The notes under the pieces are model-generated. The model saw nothing but the letters and a program-made list of their open reading frames with translations, had not been told where the DNA came from and did no database searches. The position numbers were made by a program, and so were the translations under genes. A stretch of DNA of 64,000 bases from UBA668 sp963720695 (GTDB lineage Bacteria > Actinomycetota > Acidimicrobiia > Acidimicrobiales > Ilumatobacteraceae), in the NCBI GenBank assembly GCA_963720695.1, contig CAVRGG010000001.1, positions 1,116,001 through 1,180,000 of the forward strand, given 5' to 3'. Shown one piece after another: positions 1-8,416 of the stretch. Position 1 is the first letter of the stretch. Every line of letters begins with the position of its first letter.

Positions 1-911
1 CGGCGCATCTCGTCGATGACCGCGCTGACCGCGGCGGTCGCGATGGCGGTGCCGCTGTAGGTGCTGCCGTGGTCTCCCGGTTGGAACAACGCGGCGACCT
101 CACGGCGGGCCCAGACGGCACCGACCGGAACGCCGTTGCCCATCGCCTTGGCCATGGTGACGACGTCGGGGACGACACCGGCATGTTGGAAGCCGAACCA
201 CATCCCGGTGCGGGCGAACCCGGTCTGGACCTCGTCGAGCATCAGCAGCAGACCCCGCTCGTCGCACAGCGCTCGCACGGCCCGCAGGTAGGCGGGATCG
301 GCCGGAACGACACCGCCCTCCCCCTGGACGGGTTCGAGCAACACCGCGGCCACGGTCGGATCGATGGCGGAACCGAGGGCGTCGATGTCGTTGAACGGCA
401 CGTGCCGGAAACCATCGGGCATCGGGTGGAACGGTTCGTGCTTGGCCGGTTGTCCTGTGGCGGCGAGCGCAGCGAGCGTGCGGCCATGGAAGCTGCCGTA
501 CGCGCTCACGACGACGTGACGGCCGCGGCCGCCGAACTTGCGAGCCAGCTTGAGTGCCGCCTCGTTGGCCTCGGCGCCGCTGTTGCAGAAGAAGACCTGG
601 CCGGCCTCCCCGGTCGCCTCGGCGAGCAGGCCGTTGAGCTTCACCGCGGCGGCGGTGGCCACGGGGTTCGCGAAGAAGTTGCTGACGTGGAGCAACGTGC
701 TGGCCTGGTCGCAGAGGGCTCGGGCGATGGCGGGGTTGGAGTGGCCCAGCGACGTGACCGCAATGCCCGACAGGAAGTCGAGATAGCGGCGCCCGTCGGT
801 GTCCCACAGCTCCGTGCCCAGCCCGCGATCGAACATCTTCTGCGGAGCGCCGAACACCGGCATGAACGGGCAGTGGTCCTGCCCTTCCGTGGCGAACGCG
901 TGCGAGCTCAT
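1..911 (-). CDS. argD: Acetylornithine aminotransferase ArgD (3' end beyond the window)
   Basis: PLP-dependent aminotransferase that makes N-acetylornithine from N-acetylglutamate semialdehyde in arginine synthesis. About 303 residues are visible and the frame runs open off the left edge. The class III aminotransferase signatures are present: SGAEANEAALKLAR near the middle, GSFHGRT, LLLMLDEVQTGFARTG with the PLP-contacting Asp, and the Schiff-base Lys (about residue 255) in TMAKAMGNGVPVG. The ATG at 911 overlaps the argB stop as ATGA, so the two are translationally coupled in an argC-argB-argD operon. ArgD and succinyldiaminopimelate aminotransferases are hard to tell apart by sequence; the operon decides for ArgD. 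Confidence 0.93.
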   Translation of the reverse strand, partial: MSSHAFATEGQDHCPFMPVFGAPQKMFDRGLGTELWDTDGRRYLDFLSGIAVTSLGHSNPAIARALCDQASTLLHVSNFFANPVATAAAVKLNGLLAEATGEAGQVFFCNSGAEANEAALKLARKFGGRGRHVVVSAYGSFHGRTLAALAATGQPAKHEPFHPMPDGFRHVPFNDIDALGSAIDPTVAAVLLEPVQGEGGVVPADPAYLRAVRALCDERGLLLMLDEVQTGFARTGMWFGFQHAGVVPDVVTMAKAMGNGVPVGAVWARREVAALFQPGDHGSTYSGTAIATAAVSAVIDEMR

Positions 912-1768
912 CTGACCATCGTTCCGATCCCCTCATCGGTGAACACTTCGAGCAGCAGCACATGAGGGATGCGGCCGTCGAGGATGTGGGCGCGGCGGAC
1001 TCCGTTGCGCACCGCGTGGATGCAGCTCTCGACCTTCGGGATCATGCCGCCGGCGATGGTGCCGTCGGCGACGAGGGCGTCGAGCTCGTCCGGTGTGGTC
1101 TGCCGGATGAGGCTCGACGGGTCGTCGACCACGTGGCGCAGACCTTCGATGTCGGTCAGGTACACGAGCTTCTCCGCGCCGAGAGCTTCGGCGATGGCGC
1201 CCGCGACGGTGTCGGCGTTGATGTTGTAGGCCTGCCCGGCGGCGTCGGTGCCGATCGTGGCGACCACGGGCACGAACTCGTCGTCGAGCAGCGCGCGCAG
1301 GATGGTCGGGTTGATCGATTCGACGTCACCGACGAACCCGAGCGCCGGGTCACGCGACACGGCGCGGATCAGTCCGGCGTCCTCGCCGCTGACACCGACG
1401 GCCAGACTGCCGTGCACGTTGATCGCCGCGACCAACTGCGGGTTCACCTGACCGATGAGCACCATGCGGACGATGTCGACGGTCTCGGCGTCGGTGACCC
1501 GCAGACCGTCGCGGAACTCGGTGACCTTGCCCAGCCGCTGCATCAGGTCGCTGATCTGGGGCCCGCCGCCGTGCACGACCACGGGACGCATGCCCACCTG
1601 GCGCATCAGCACGATGTCCTCCGCGAAGAGGGCAAGGGCGTCGTCGTCGCTGGCACCGGCCAGTGCGTTGCCGCCGTACTTGACGACGACGACCTGATCC
1701 GCGAACCGGCGGATGTAGGGCAGGGCCTCGACGAGCACCGCCGCCTTGTCGCTCGGCGACGCGCTCAC
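908..1768 (-). CDS. argB: Acetylglutamate kinase ArgB
   Basis: Amino-acid-kinase-fold enzyme of 286 residues that phosphorylates N-acetylglutamate. The nucleotide-site Lys30 lies in VVVKYGGNA and the glycine-rich VVHGGGPQI loop follows. The N-terminal helix before the first strand (about residues 7-24) is of the kind found in arginine-feedback-inhibited hexameric kinases, so allosteric control by arginine is likely (inference from family). The GTG start at 1768 overlaps the argC stop as GTGA. No argJ gene lies between argC and argB, unlike many actinobacterial arg operons. Confidence 0.93.
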   Translation of the reverse strand: MSASPSDKAAVLVEALPYIRRFADQVVVVKYGGNALAGASDDDALALFAEDIVLMRQVGMRPVVVHGGGPQISDLMQRLGKVTEFRDGLRVTDAETVDIVRMVLIGQVNPQLVAAINVHGSLAVGVSGEDAGLIRAVSRDPALGFVGDVESINPTILRALLDDEFVPVVATIGTDAAGQAYNINADTVAGAIAEALGAEKLVYLTDIEGLRHVVDDPSSLIRQTTPDELDALVADGTIAGGMIPKVESCIHAVRNGVRRAHILDGRIPHVLLLEVFTDEGIGTMVR

Positions 1769-2781
1769 GGGAACATCCCCACGCGCGTGAGGCCGGCGGC
1801 CTCGGGGAGTCCGAGGGCGACGTTGGCGGCCTGGATGGCACCGCCGGACGCTCCCTTGGCGAGGTTGTCGATGGCGCAGATCGCGACGACGGTGCCGGTG
1901 CGTTCGTCGAAGCGTGCGGTGAGGTGCGCAGCGTTGCTGCCCAGCGTGGCCTTCGTGCTCGGCGACGCCTCGCCGACCACGACGAACGGCTCGTCCGCGT
2001 ACTGCTCGGACAGCGCGGCGAGCAATGCCGCCGTCGAGGTCGAGCTCGCCGGCCGGGCGTAGCAGGTGGCCAGGATGCCCCGGTTCAGTGGCGCGAGGTG
2101 GGGCGTGAAGAGCACCTGTGCACCGACCTCCTGCTCGATCTCGGGTGTGTGGCGGTGGTCGAGCAGCCCGTAGGCGGTGACGTCCTCGTCGACCGTGCAG
2201 AACTGGCTGTTGTGCTTGAGCGCCCTGCCGGCACCGCTGACGCCGGTGATGCTGTTCACCACCACCCCTGAGGTCTCGATGTGGCCGCCGCGGACCAGCG
2301 GGGCGAGGGCCAGCGTCGCCGCGGTGACGTGGCAGCCCGGCGTGGCGATCAGCGAGGCACCGCGCAGCGCGTCGCGGTGCAGTTCGGGGAGCCCGTAGAC
2401 GGCGCGAGCGAGCAACTCGGGCTGGTCGTGCTCGAAGCCGTACCACCCCGGGTACAACGTCGCGTCCTTGAGTCGATACGCCGCCGAGAGGTCGACGACA
2501 CAACCGACCGTTCCGACCAGTTCGGGCGCGAGGGCCATGCTGGCCTCGTGCGGAAGGCCGAGGAACACCAGGTCGAGGCCCTCCGCCCGCGCGGCGTCGA
2601 AGGCCTCGAAGACCAGGTCCGGGTAGTGAGCCGCCAGGCTGGGGTACAGCGTCGCCGCACGGGTCCCCGCCTGGGTGTCGCCGGTGGCGTAGACCACCTC
2701 GAAGTCCGGATGCTGGGCACACAGCCGCAGCAGCTCGGCGCCGGTGTAGCCCGACGCACCGATGATGCCCACGCGAGTCAT
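1765..2781 (-). CDS. argC: N-acetyl-gamma-glutamyl-phosphate reductase ArgC
   Basis: NADPH-dependent reductase of 338 residues that converts acetylglutamyl phosphate to the semialdehyde. The N-terminal Rossmann motif GIIGASGYTGAELLRL and the active-site Cys in ATPGCHVTAATLAL are intact. I place the start at the ATG at 2781: the family begins two or three residues before the GxxGASGYTG motif, and a -10 hexamer lies only 9 nt upstream. An in-frame start at 2802 would put that promoter inside the gene. First gene of the argC-argB-argD operon. Confidence 0.92.
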   Translation of the reverse strand: MTRVGIIGASGYTGAELLRLCAQHPDFEVVYATGDTQAGTRAATLYPSLAAHYPDLVFEAFDAARAEGLDLVFLGLPHEASMALAPELVGTVGCVVDLSAAYRLKDATLYPGWYGFEHDQPELLARAVYGLPELHRDALRGASLIATPGCHVTAATLALAPLVRGGHIETSGVVVNSITGVSGAGRALKHNSQFCTVDEDVTAYGLLDHRHTPEIEQEVGAQVLFTPHLAPLNRGILATCYARPASSTSTAALLAALSEQYADEPFVVVGEASPSTKATLGSNAAHLTARFDERTGTVVAICAIDNLAKGASGGAIQAANVALGLPEAAGLTRVGMFP

Positions 2782-2790
2782 AGACGCATG

Positions 2791-2819
2791 ACTATACGAC
2801 ATCGTGCATTGTCATGCAA
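2791..2819 (-). promoter_or_regulatory. argC promoter overlapped by an ArgR-type operator
   Basis: On the minus strand, TTGCAT (2819-2814) and TATAGT (2796-2791) are separated by 17 bp and form a good sigma-70-type promoter ending 9 nt before the argC ATG. The palindrome TGCAT-N4-ATGCA at 2805-2818 covers the -35 and part of the spacer, the expected place for an ArgR repressor. Its half-sites resemble the TGCAT-type ARG boxes of actinobacteria and the pair upstream of carA in this same window. The binding protein is inferred; no argR is in the window. Confidence 0.65.
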
Positions 2820-2864
2820 CCACGCGAGAGCCCGTCGGCACCAATTCGTGTGCAGAATGGAGGG

Positions 2865-3488
2865 GTGAGCGACGACGACGTCAATGACCGCGACGACAAC
2901 CGTGACGACAGTGGTGACGACAACCGTGACGACAACTTCGCGGGCTCGTGCAAGGGTCGTCTGCTCGTGGCCACTCCCCCGCTGGCCGACCCCAACTTCG
3001 ACCGCACCGTGGTCTACATGCTCGAACACACGGCGGACGGCGCCGTCGGCGTCGTGCTGAACCGACCCAGCGAGGACACAACACCCGATGCGCTGTCGCG
3101 CTGGGAGGAGTGGCTGACTCCCCCGAGCGTCCTGTTCGACGGCGGTCCCGTGGAGCTCGACGCGCTGATCGCGCTCGCCCGCCTGACCGGACCCGCGGAG
3201 GATGCATGGAGCCCGGTGGTCGGGGACCTCGGCTCGGTCGACCTCGCCCACGATCCGGTGTTGGTCGCCGACCACGTCGAGCGGCTCCGGGTGTTCCGCG
3301 GCTACTCGGGGTGGGGCCCGATGCAACTCGACGACGAGCTCGTCGACGGGGCGTGGATGGTGCTACCGGCCGAGACCGAGGACGTGTTCGACGCGGATCC
3401 GGACGGTTTGTGGCGGGCGGTGCTACGTCGCCAGGGCGGCCGCATCGCCTGGGTCGCCAACGCCCCGGACGATCTCAGCACGAACTAG
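2865..3488 (+). CDS. YqgE/AlgH family protein (UPF0301)
   Basis: Cytosolic protein of the YqgE/AlgH family, whose biochemical role is not established. The conserved core begins at GRLLVATPPL with the family landmarks NFDRTVVYMLEH, GVVLNRP, FDGGPV and GYSGWGPMQLDDEL. The usual family length is about 190 residues; this one has 207 because about 25 extra N-terminal residues are almost all Asp, Asn and Arg, encoded by repeated GACGACAACCGTGACGAC units. GTG at 2865 is my choice; ATG at 2814 would add 17 residues and run through the argC operator. It is divergent from argC and its last bases overlap the end of pheT. Confidence 0.85.
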   Translation: MSDDDVNDRDDNRDDSGDDNRDDNFAGSCKGRLLVATPPLADPNFDRTVVYMLEHTADGAVGVVLNRPSEDTTPDALSRWEEWLTPPSVLFDGGPVELDALIALARLTGPAEDAWSPVVGDLGSVDLAHDPVLVADHVERLRVFRGYSGWGPMQLDDELVDGAWMVLPAETEDVFDADPDGLWRAVLRRQGGRIAWVANAPDDLSTN

Positions 3489-5833
3489 CTGCGCAGCTCC
3501 GCACCGAGCTTGGCGACCGCAGCGACCACGTTGGCGCGGACCTGGGCGACGTCGGCGTCGGTGAGCGTCCGCTCGGCCGACTGCAGACGGAGACGGTAGG
3601 CGAGGCTTCGCGCACCGTCGGCCAGACCGGCCCCGCGGTAGATGTCGAACAGGGACAGCTCGACGAGCCATCCACCCGCACTCTGGCGGATCGCCTTCTC
3701 GACCTTCTCGGCGATGACCGATGCCGGGACCGAGAACGCGAGATCGAGGTCGCTCGAAGGGAACCGGCTGGTGGGCTTCCACTGCGGCACCTTCGGTTCG
3801 ACCGCCAGCAGCCGGGTGAGGTCGAGCTCGAGGACGGCGAGCCGCTCCGTGATGCCGTAGGCATCGAGTGCGTCGGGATGGATCTCACCCACCGCTCCGA
3901 CCACCTGTTTGCCCATCGACAGCGTCGCTGACCGAGTCGGGTGGAGACCGTCGGGAACCTTCGACTGGTCCACGCGTGCTCCCCACCCCATCGCGTTGGC
4001 GACCTCGCGCCACACTCGCATCGCCTCCCTCGCATCGGCATCGGCCATCACGACGCCGAGCGCCTCGTACTCGTCGGGCAGGACGCCGTCGCCCGGGGGA
4101 TACACGTGGCCGATCTCGTACAGGGCGACACCCGATTGGCGATGCGACTCGTTGAACTCGACGGCCTTCATCAAGCCCGGGCGCAGCGAGGTGCGCAACA
4201 CGTCGTCGCCGACCGCCAGCGGGTTCACCAGACGGACCGCTGATGCCGGCAGACCGGCGCGCTCGAGGTCGCCCGCCGTGAGGAACGGATGGGGCATGGC
4301 CTCGCTGAGCCCGAGACCGAGGAGCACCTCGCGGAGACGTCGACGGCGATGCTGGACGGGGCTGAGGCCACCCGGCACGGTCGACTTGGGCACCGTCCGG
4401 CCGAGCCGCGCGTAGCCGAAGTGGCGAGCGACCTCCTCGACGATGTCGACCTCGATCGAGCAGTCCGGCCGCCAACTGGGCACGGTGACCTCGAGGTCCT
4501 CCCCCACGGGGCGGCAGCCGAAGCCGATGGGCTCGACGAGCGCAGAGATCTGCGCTGCGCTGAACTCGGTGCCCAACAGATGGCCGACGCGGGCGGGCCG
4601 GACCATGATCTTCGTGGGCGTCGGAAGCGACGAACTGCGTGCGTCGACCATGCCGGCGTGCACGACGAGGTCCGGACAGGTCAGACGGAGCAGTTCGACG
4701 AAACGAGCGACCGAGCGATCGATGCCGAAGGGGTCGACACCTCGCTCGAACCGTGCGGACGCCTCGCTACGCAGCCCCATGCGGGCCACGCTGCGCAGGA
4801 TGCCCATCGGTTCGAACCACGCCGCCTCGAGCGCGATGGTGGTCGTGGTGGCAGCGATCTCGGTGTTCTGCCCGCCCATGATGCCGGCGATGCCGATCGG
4901 GCGATCGGTCGCGTCGCAGATCAACAGGTCGGAGGACGTCAACGTGCGGTCGACGTCGTCGAGCGTGACGATGTGCTCGCCGTCGGCGGCCAGGCGAACA
5001 CGAAATCCTCCGCCGCCGAGCGTGTCGAAGTCGTAGGCGTGGTTCGGCTGGTTCGTCTCGAGCATCACGTAGTTGCTCACGTCGACCACGTTGTTGATCG
5101 AACGCATGCCGGCGGCGGCGAGTCGACGAGCCATCCAGTCCGGCGACGACCCGACGGACACGTTGCTGATCACCAAGGTGGTGAATCGTGCGCAGCGATC
5201 GCCGTCGACCAACTCCACCGGTGCGCTGCGCGCCGGCTCGCTGTGGGCGAGCACGTGGGGTGCGGCGCTGAGGGGTCGACCGAGGTGGGCGGCGAGGTCG
5301 CGAGCAACACCGAGGTGGCCGTAGGCGTCCGGGCGGTTTCGCAGCACGTCGAGGTCGTAGACCACCTCGGGGGCCAACCCGAGCGCCTCGCCGTAGGGCA
5401 TCCCCAGCGGTGTGTCGCGGGGCAGGAGCAGGATCCCGCTGTGGTCGTCGCCGAGGCCGAGCTCGCGCGCCGAGCACAGCATCCCTTCGCTCGGGATACC
5501 GAGGATCGGTTTCGGTTCGATGGCGCGGCCATCGGGCATCACGGTGCCGGGAGTCGCCAGCGGCACTACATCGTCGGCTTGCATGTTGAACGCCCCACAC
5601 CAGACGTGGCGCTCCGCGCCGTCGCCGGCATCGACGTAGACCCGATGCACCTTCGCCGCATCAGGATGACGTTCGGTACGCACCACACGTGCGGTCACCA
5701 CACCAGCGACGGTGGCGCCCACGTGCGCGACGTCCTCCACGGCGAGGCCGAGGTTCGTGATCGCGTCGGCAACGGCGTCGACGTCGTCGCCGACGGGGAC
5801 CAGGTCGTTGAGCCAGGAATGGACGATCTTCAT
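3485..5833 (-). CDS. pheT: Phenylalanyl-tRNA synthetase beta subunit PheT
   Basis: The 782-residue beta subunit of the alpha2-beta2 phenylalanyl-tRNA synthetase, near the usual 790-800. In order it shows the EMAP-type tRNA-binding domain (about 40-150), the B3/B4 editing region, the B5 region ending in EVDIVEEVARHFGYARLG, the catalytic-like core, and the C-terminal ferredoxin-fold anticodon-binding domain (from about 690, starting PTSRFPSSDLDLAF). The ATG at 5833 shares its A with the pheS stop (TGATG), so the pair is coupled. The 3' end overlaps the convergent YqgE gene by 4 bp. Confidence 0.95.
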   Translation of the reverse strand: MKIVHSWLNDLVPVGDDVDAVADAITNLGLAVEDVAHVGATVAGVVTARVVRTERHPDAAKVHRVYVDAGDGAERHVWCGAFNMQADDVVPLATPGTVMPDGRAIEPKPILGIPSEGMLCSARELGLGDDHSGILLLPRDTPLGMPYGEALGLAPEVVYDLDVLRNRPDAYGHLGVARDLAAHLGRPLSAAPHVLAHSEPARSAPVELVDGDRCARFTTLVISNVSVGSSPDWMARRLAAAGMRSINNVVDVSNYVMLETNQPNHAYDFDTLGGGGFRVRLAADGEHIVTLDDVDRTLTSSDLLICDATDRPIGIAGIMGGQNTEIAATTTTIALEAAWFEPMGILRSVARMGLRSEASARFERGVDPFGIDRSVARFVELLRLTCPDLVVHAGMVDARSSSLPTPTKIMVRPARVGHLLGTEFSAAQISALVEPIGFGCRPVGEDLEVTVPSWRPDCSIEVDIVEEVARHFGYARLGRTVPKSTVPGGLSPVQHRRRRLREVLLGLGLSEAMPHPFLTAGDLERAGLPASAVRLVNPLAVGDDVLRTSLRPGLMKAVEFNESHRQSGVALYEIGHVYPPGDGVLPDEYEALGVVMADADAREAMRVWREVANAMGWGARVDQSKVPDGLHPTRSATLSMGKQVVGAVGEIHPDALDAYGITERLAVLELDLTRLLAVEPKVPQWKPTSRFPSSDLDLAFSVPASVIAEKVEKAIRQSAGGWLVELSLFDIYRGAGLADGARSLAYRLRLQSAERTLTDADVAQVRANVVAAVAKLGAELRS

Positions 5834-6834
5834 CAGAACTGCTCCAGGAACCGGATGTCGTTGTTGTACATCTCGCGGACGTCGCCGACGCCGTGGCGCT
5901 CCTTGGCCATGCGGTCGAGGCCGAAGCCGAACGCGAAGCCGCTCCACTCCTCGGGATCGAGACCGCCGGCGCGCAGCACGTTGGGGTGCACCATGCCGCT
6001 GCCGCCGAGCTCCAGCCAGTCTCCTCCGGGGGTTCGGATGTCGAACTCGGCGGACGGCTCGGTGAACGGGAAGTAGCTCGGCCGCAGTCGGCTGGAGAAA
6101 CCCTCACCGAAGAACGCCTTGGTGAACGAGTCGATGGTGCCGGCCAGATCGGCCAAGGTGATGCCGCGGTCGATGACCAGCCCCTCGATCTGGTGGAACA
6201 CGGCGACGTGGGTGGCGTCGCTGGTCTCGTTGCGGAACACTTTCCCGGGCATGATCATGTAGATCGGCGGCGGCACGTCCTGCATGACGCGGATCTGCAC
6301 CGGCGACGTGTGCGTCCGCAGCACCGTGCTGCCGGGTGCGCCGTGGTCGACGTAGAACGTGTCGTGCATGCTGCGCGCCGGATGATCCGGAGGCATGTTC
6401 AGCGCCTCGAAGTTGTACCAGTCGGTCTCGACTTCGGGGCCTTCGGCCACCTGGAATCCGAGACCCACGAACACGTCCTCCAAACGCTGCCACGCCTGGG
6501 TGACGATGTGGGCGTGCCCGCGCCCGGGGGCGGTGAGCACCTCGGTGAGGTCGATCCGCTCGGCCTCCAGTTGCACGGCCCGCTCTGCGCTGCGCAACTC
6601 CCTGATGCGAGCGTCGAGCGCAGCACCGACGCGCTGGGTCGCCTCGTTCACCGCGTGGCCGGCGGCCTTCTTCTCGTCCACGGTCGCGAGTGCGCCGAGA
6701 CGGGTCTTGAACTCCGCGAACGGGCCCTTCTTGCCGAGCAGCTCGGTTTCCAGCGCCCTGGCCTCGGCGAGGCTCGCCACCGCGGCAAGGCGCGCCACTG
6801 CGGCATCTGCGGCCGCGCGTACGTCGTCGATCAT
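5833..6834 (-). CDS. pheS: Phenylalanyl-tRNA synthetase alpha subunit PheS
   Basis: The 333-residue catalytic subunit that charges tRNA-Phe. It has the N-terminal coiled-coil arm and then the class II core, with motif 2 around FRNETSDATH and FHQIEGLVID and motif 3 in GFAFGFGLDRMAKERHG. The start is taken at the third of three close start codons (GTG 6846, ATG 6840, ATG 6834) because GGAG sits 6 nt before 6834. The 130-bp gap upstream holds two GC hairpins (6894-6911 and 6920-6936) without a T tract. I see no T-box features there. Confidence 0.94.
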   Translation of the reverse strand: MIDDVRAAADAAVARLAAVASLAEARALETELLGKKGPFAEFKTRLGALATVDEKKAAGHAVNEATQRVGAALDARIRELRSAERAVQLEAERIDLTEVLTAPGRGHAHIVTQAWQRLEDVFVGLGFQVAEGPEVETDWYNFEALNMPPDHPARSMHDTFYVDHGAPGSTVLRTHTSPVQIRVMQDVPPPIYMIMPGKVFRNETSDATHVAVFHQIEGLVIDRGITLADLAGTIDSFTKAFFGEGFSSRLRPSYFPFTEPSAEFDIRTPGGDWLELGGSGMVHPNVLRAGGLDPEEWSGFAFGFGLDRMAKERHGVGDVREMYNNDIRFLEQF

Positions 6835-6976
6835 CTTCATCTCCACTGGTCGAAACTCTTTGGGGCAGGATTCCCCCGAGCGACGTGGCGGCGCGACGCG
6901 TCAGCGCGTCGGCGCGCAGCCCCGGTCAACCCGGGGGCACCGAAATCGCAGCAGTTGCACGGCCATCGCCACCACG

Positions 6977-7729
6977 TTACCCCGCCCGTCGCTGCCGGGC
7001 GACCTCGAATGCGAGCACCGTGGCGGCCATCGCGACGTTGAGGCTCTCCGCAGCGCCGACGTGCGGGATGGTGATCCAGCCGTCGACATCAGCATCGTCT
7101 GCGACTCCGTGTGCTTCGTTGCCCACCATCACCGCGACCGGCCGGGTGAAGTCGACGTCGGTGTACGCGAGTCCGGTGTGCGATGACGTCGCCAACACGG
7201 CAAGACCCGAGGATCGAAGTTCGTCGATCGAGCCGCCGACCACCGGAATGCGAAACAGCGAACCGGCCGTGGCTCGGACCACTTTCGGGTTGTACGGATC
7301 CACCGAGCCCGGCGTGAAGACGACGGCGTGGGCGCCGGCCGCCTCGGCGGAGCGGATGATCGTGCCGGCATTGCCAGGATCGGCGACTCGGTCCGCGACC
7401 ATCACGAACGACGCTTCGGCAGGCAGGACCTGAGCACGCATGTGCACGATGCCGATCACCGGTTGCGGGTGCTCGGTGGTGGCCACCCGCTCGAGCACGT
7501 TCGGCCCGAACTCGTAGAGCGGCGCGTTGCAGCGGACCGCCTCGGCGTCGGGAGCGACGAACTGCGCCTCGATCTCCCATCCTGCGGCCACGGCCTGCGC
7601 GAGCAGGCCGCCGCCCTCGACCACGAACACTCCCTCGTCGGAACGCGCACTGCGGCGCCCCAAGAGGCGCCGCAGTCGTTGAACCTTCGGGCTCGAATAG
7701 GTGAGCCCCGCGGGATGCGCAGCGCTCAG
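6977..7729 (-). CDS. TrmH/SpoU family rRNA 2'-O-methyltransferase; start codon uncertain (CTG?)
   Basis: SPOUT-fold RNA 2'-O-ribose methyltransferase. All three family motifs are present: the motif 1 region DPGNAGTIIRSAEAAG, motif 2 VMVGNEAHGV, and motif 3 IPHVGAAESLNVAMAATVL. The conserved N-terminal segment SPKVQRLRRLLGRRSARSDEGVFVVEG lies before any ATG or GTG. The reading frame offers only CTG at 7729, which overlaps the rplT stop as CTGA, TTG at 7663 inside a hairpin loop, or a start far inside rplT at 7876. CTG gives 250 residues, a normal length. It sits after rplT, as related methyltransferases do in many actinobacteria. The exact rRNA target is unknown. Confidence 0.85.
   Translation of the reverse strand: MSAAHPAGLTYSSPKVQRLRRLLGRRSARSDEGVFVVEGGGLLAQAVAAGWEIEAQFVAPDAEAVRCNAPLYEFGPNVLERVATTEHPQPVIGIVHMRAQVLPAEASFVMVADRVADPGNAGTIIRSAEAAGAHAVVFTPGSVDPYNPKVVRATAGSLFRIPVVGGSIDELRSSGLAVLATSSHTGLAYTDVDFTRPVAVMVGNEAHGVADDADVDGWITIPHVGAAESLNVAMAATVLAFEVARQRRAG
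7650..7675 (-). terminator. Perfect 10-bp hairpin just after rplT
   Basis: CTGCGGCGCC (7650-7659), loop CCAAGA, then GGCGCCGCAG (7666-7675). It begins about 50 nt downstream of the rplT stop, inside the 5' part of the methyltransferase frame. There is no T tract, so it may be an attenuating or mRNA-processing structure for the infC-rpmI-rplT transcript rather than a strong terminator. Confidence 0.4.
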
Positions 7730-8079
7730 AGCGCCGCCTTGGCCTGCTCGACCACGGCCGAGAAGGCCGCTGCGTCGGTGACGGCGAGGTCGGCGAGCAT
7801 CTTGCGGTCGACCTCGATGCCGGCAGCATTCATGCCGGCGATGAACCGGCTGTAGCTGATGTCGTTGAGGCGGCACGCAGCGTTGATGCGCTGGATCCAG
7901 AGGCGACGGAACTCGCCCTTCTTCGCACGACGGTCGCGGAAGGCGTACTGGCCGCTCTTCATGACCTGTTCGTTCGCCGCCCTGACCGAGCGGCTCTTGT
8001 TGCCGTAGTAGCCCTTCGCGCGCTCGAGCACCTGCTTGCGGTGCTTCTTCGAGCCGACGGCACGCTTGACACGAGCCAT
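7726..8079 (-). CDS. rplT: 50S ribosomal protein L20
   Basis: L20, 117 residues, an early assembly protein of the large subunit. The basic N-terminal arm MARVKRAVGSKKHRKQVLER and the block RLWIQRINAACR are characteristic, and length is normal. A GAGAAGGAGAAC-type purine-rich site precedes the ATG. It is the third gene of the infC-rpmI-rplT operon. In some bacteria L20 represses this operon, but I saw no obvious L20-binding pseudoknot in the infC leader. Confidence 0.97.
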   Translation of the reverse strand: MARVKRAVGSKKHRKQVLERAKGYYGNKSRSVRAANEQVMKSGQYAFRDRRAKKGEFRRLWIQRINAACRLNDISYSRFIAGMNAAGIEVDRKMLADLAVTDAAAFSAVVEQAKAAL

Positions 8080-8127
8080 TGTTGTTCTCCTTCTCGTTCG
8101 TTCTTGTTCGTAGGGGTCCGGGGGCGA

Positions 8128-8325
8128 TCAGCGCTCGCCGAGGAGGCGCTTGATCTTCTTGGCGTCGCCGGGGTGCACGTCGACCATGCCGTCGAGGCGG
8201 CGGGTGCGGGTGGACGGCTTCTTCTCGAACAAGTGCTGGCGGTTCTGCTGCAGACGGCGCAGCTTGCCGGTACCGGTCTTGCGGAACCGCTTGGCGGCGG
8301 TCTTGCTGGTCTTCATCTTGGGCAT
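8128..8325 (-). CDS. rpmI: 50S ribosomal protein L35
   Basis: L35, 65 residues, starting MPKMKTSKTAAKRF, with the KTGTGKLRR and KIKRLLGER segments typical of the family. An in-frame ATG at 8442 would add 39 proline-rich residues absent from the family, so I take the ATG at 8325. It lies between infC and rplT with about 50-90 bp on each side. Confidence 0.96.
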   Translation of the reverse strand: MPKMKTSKTAAKRFRKTGTGKLRRLQQNRQHLFEKKPSTRTRRLDGMVDVHPGDAKKIKRLLGER

Positions 8326-8416
8326 GGTCGTGTTCCTGTTGGAGTGGTGGGGACGCGGCCCCACCGGGCTGGTCGATCCGTTCGTACCGAAGTAGGAAGA
8401 GATCGCGATCGGTGGT

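Noticed and set aside
4289..6076. 595-codon open frame on the plus strand across pheT and pheS
   Set aside because: It lies antisense to two well-supported synthetase genes, its product has no recognisable domain, and long antisense frames are expected at this GC content.
6847..6976. Possible T-box or phenylalanine leader before pheS
   Set aside because: Two GC hairpins but no T-box consensus, no Phe-rich leader peptide and no terminator with a U tract.
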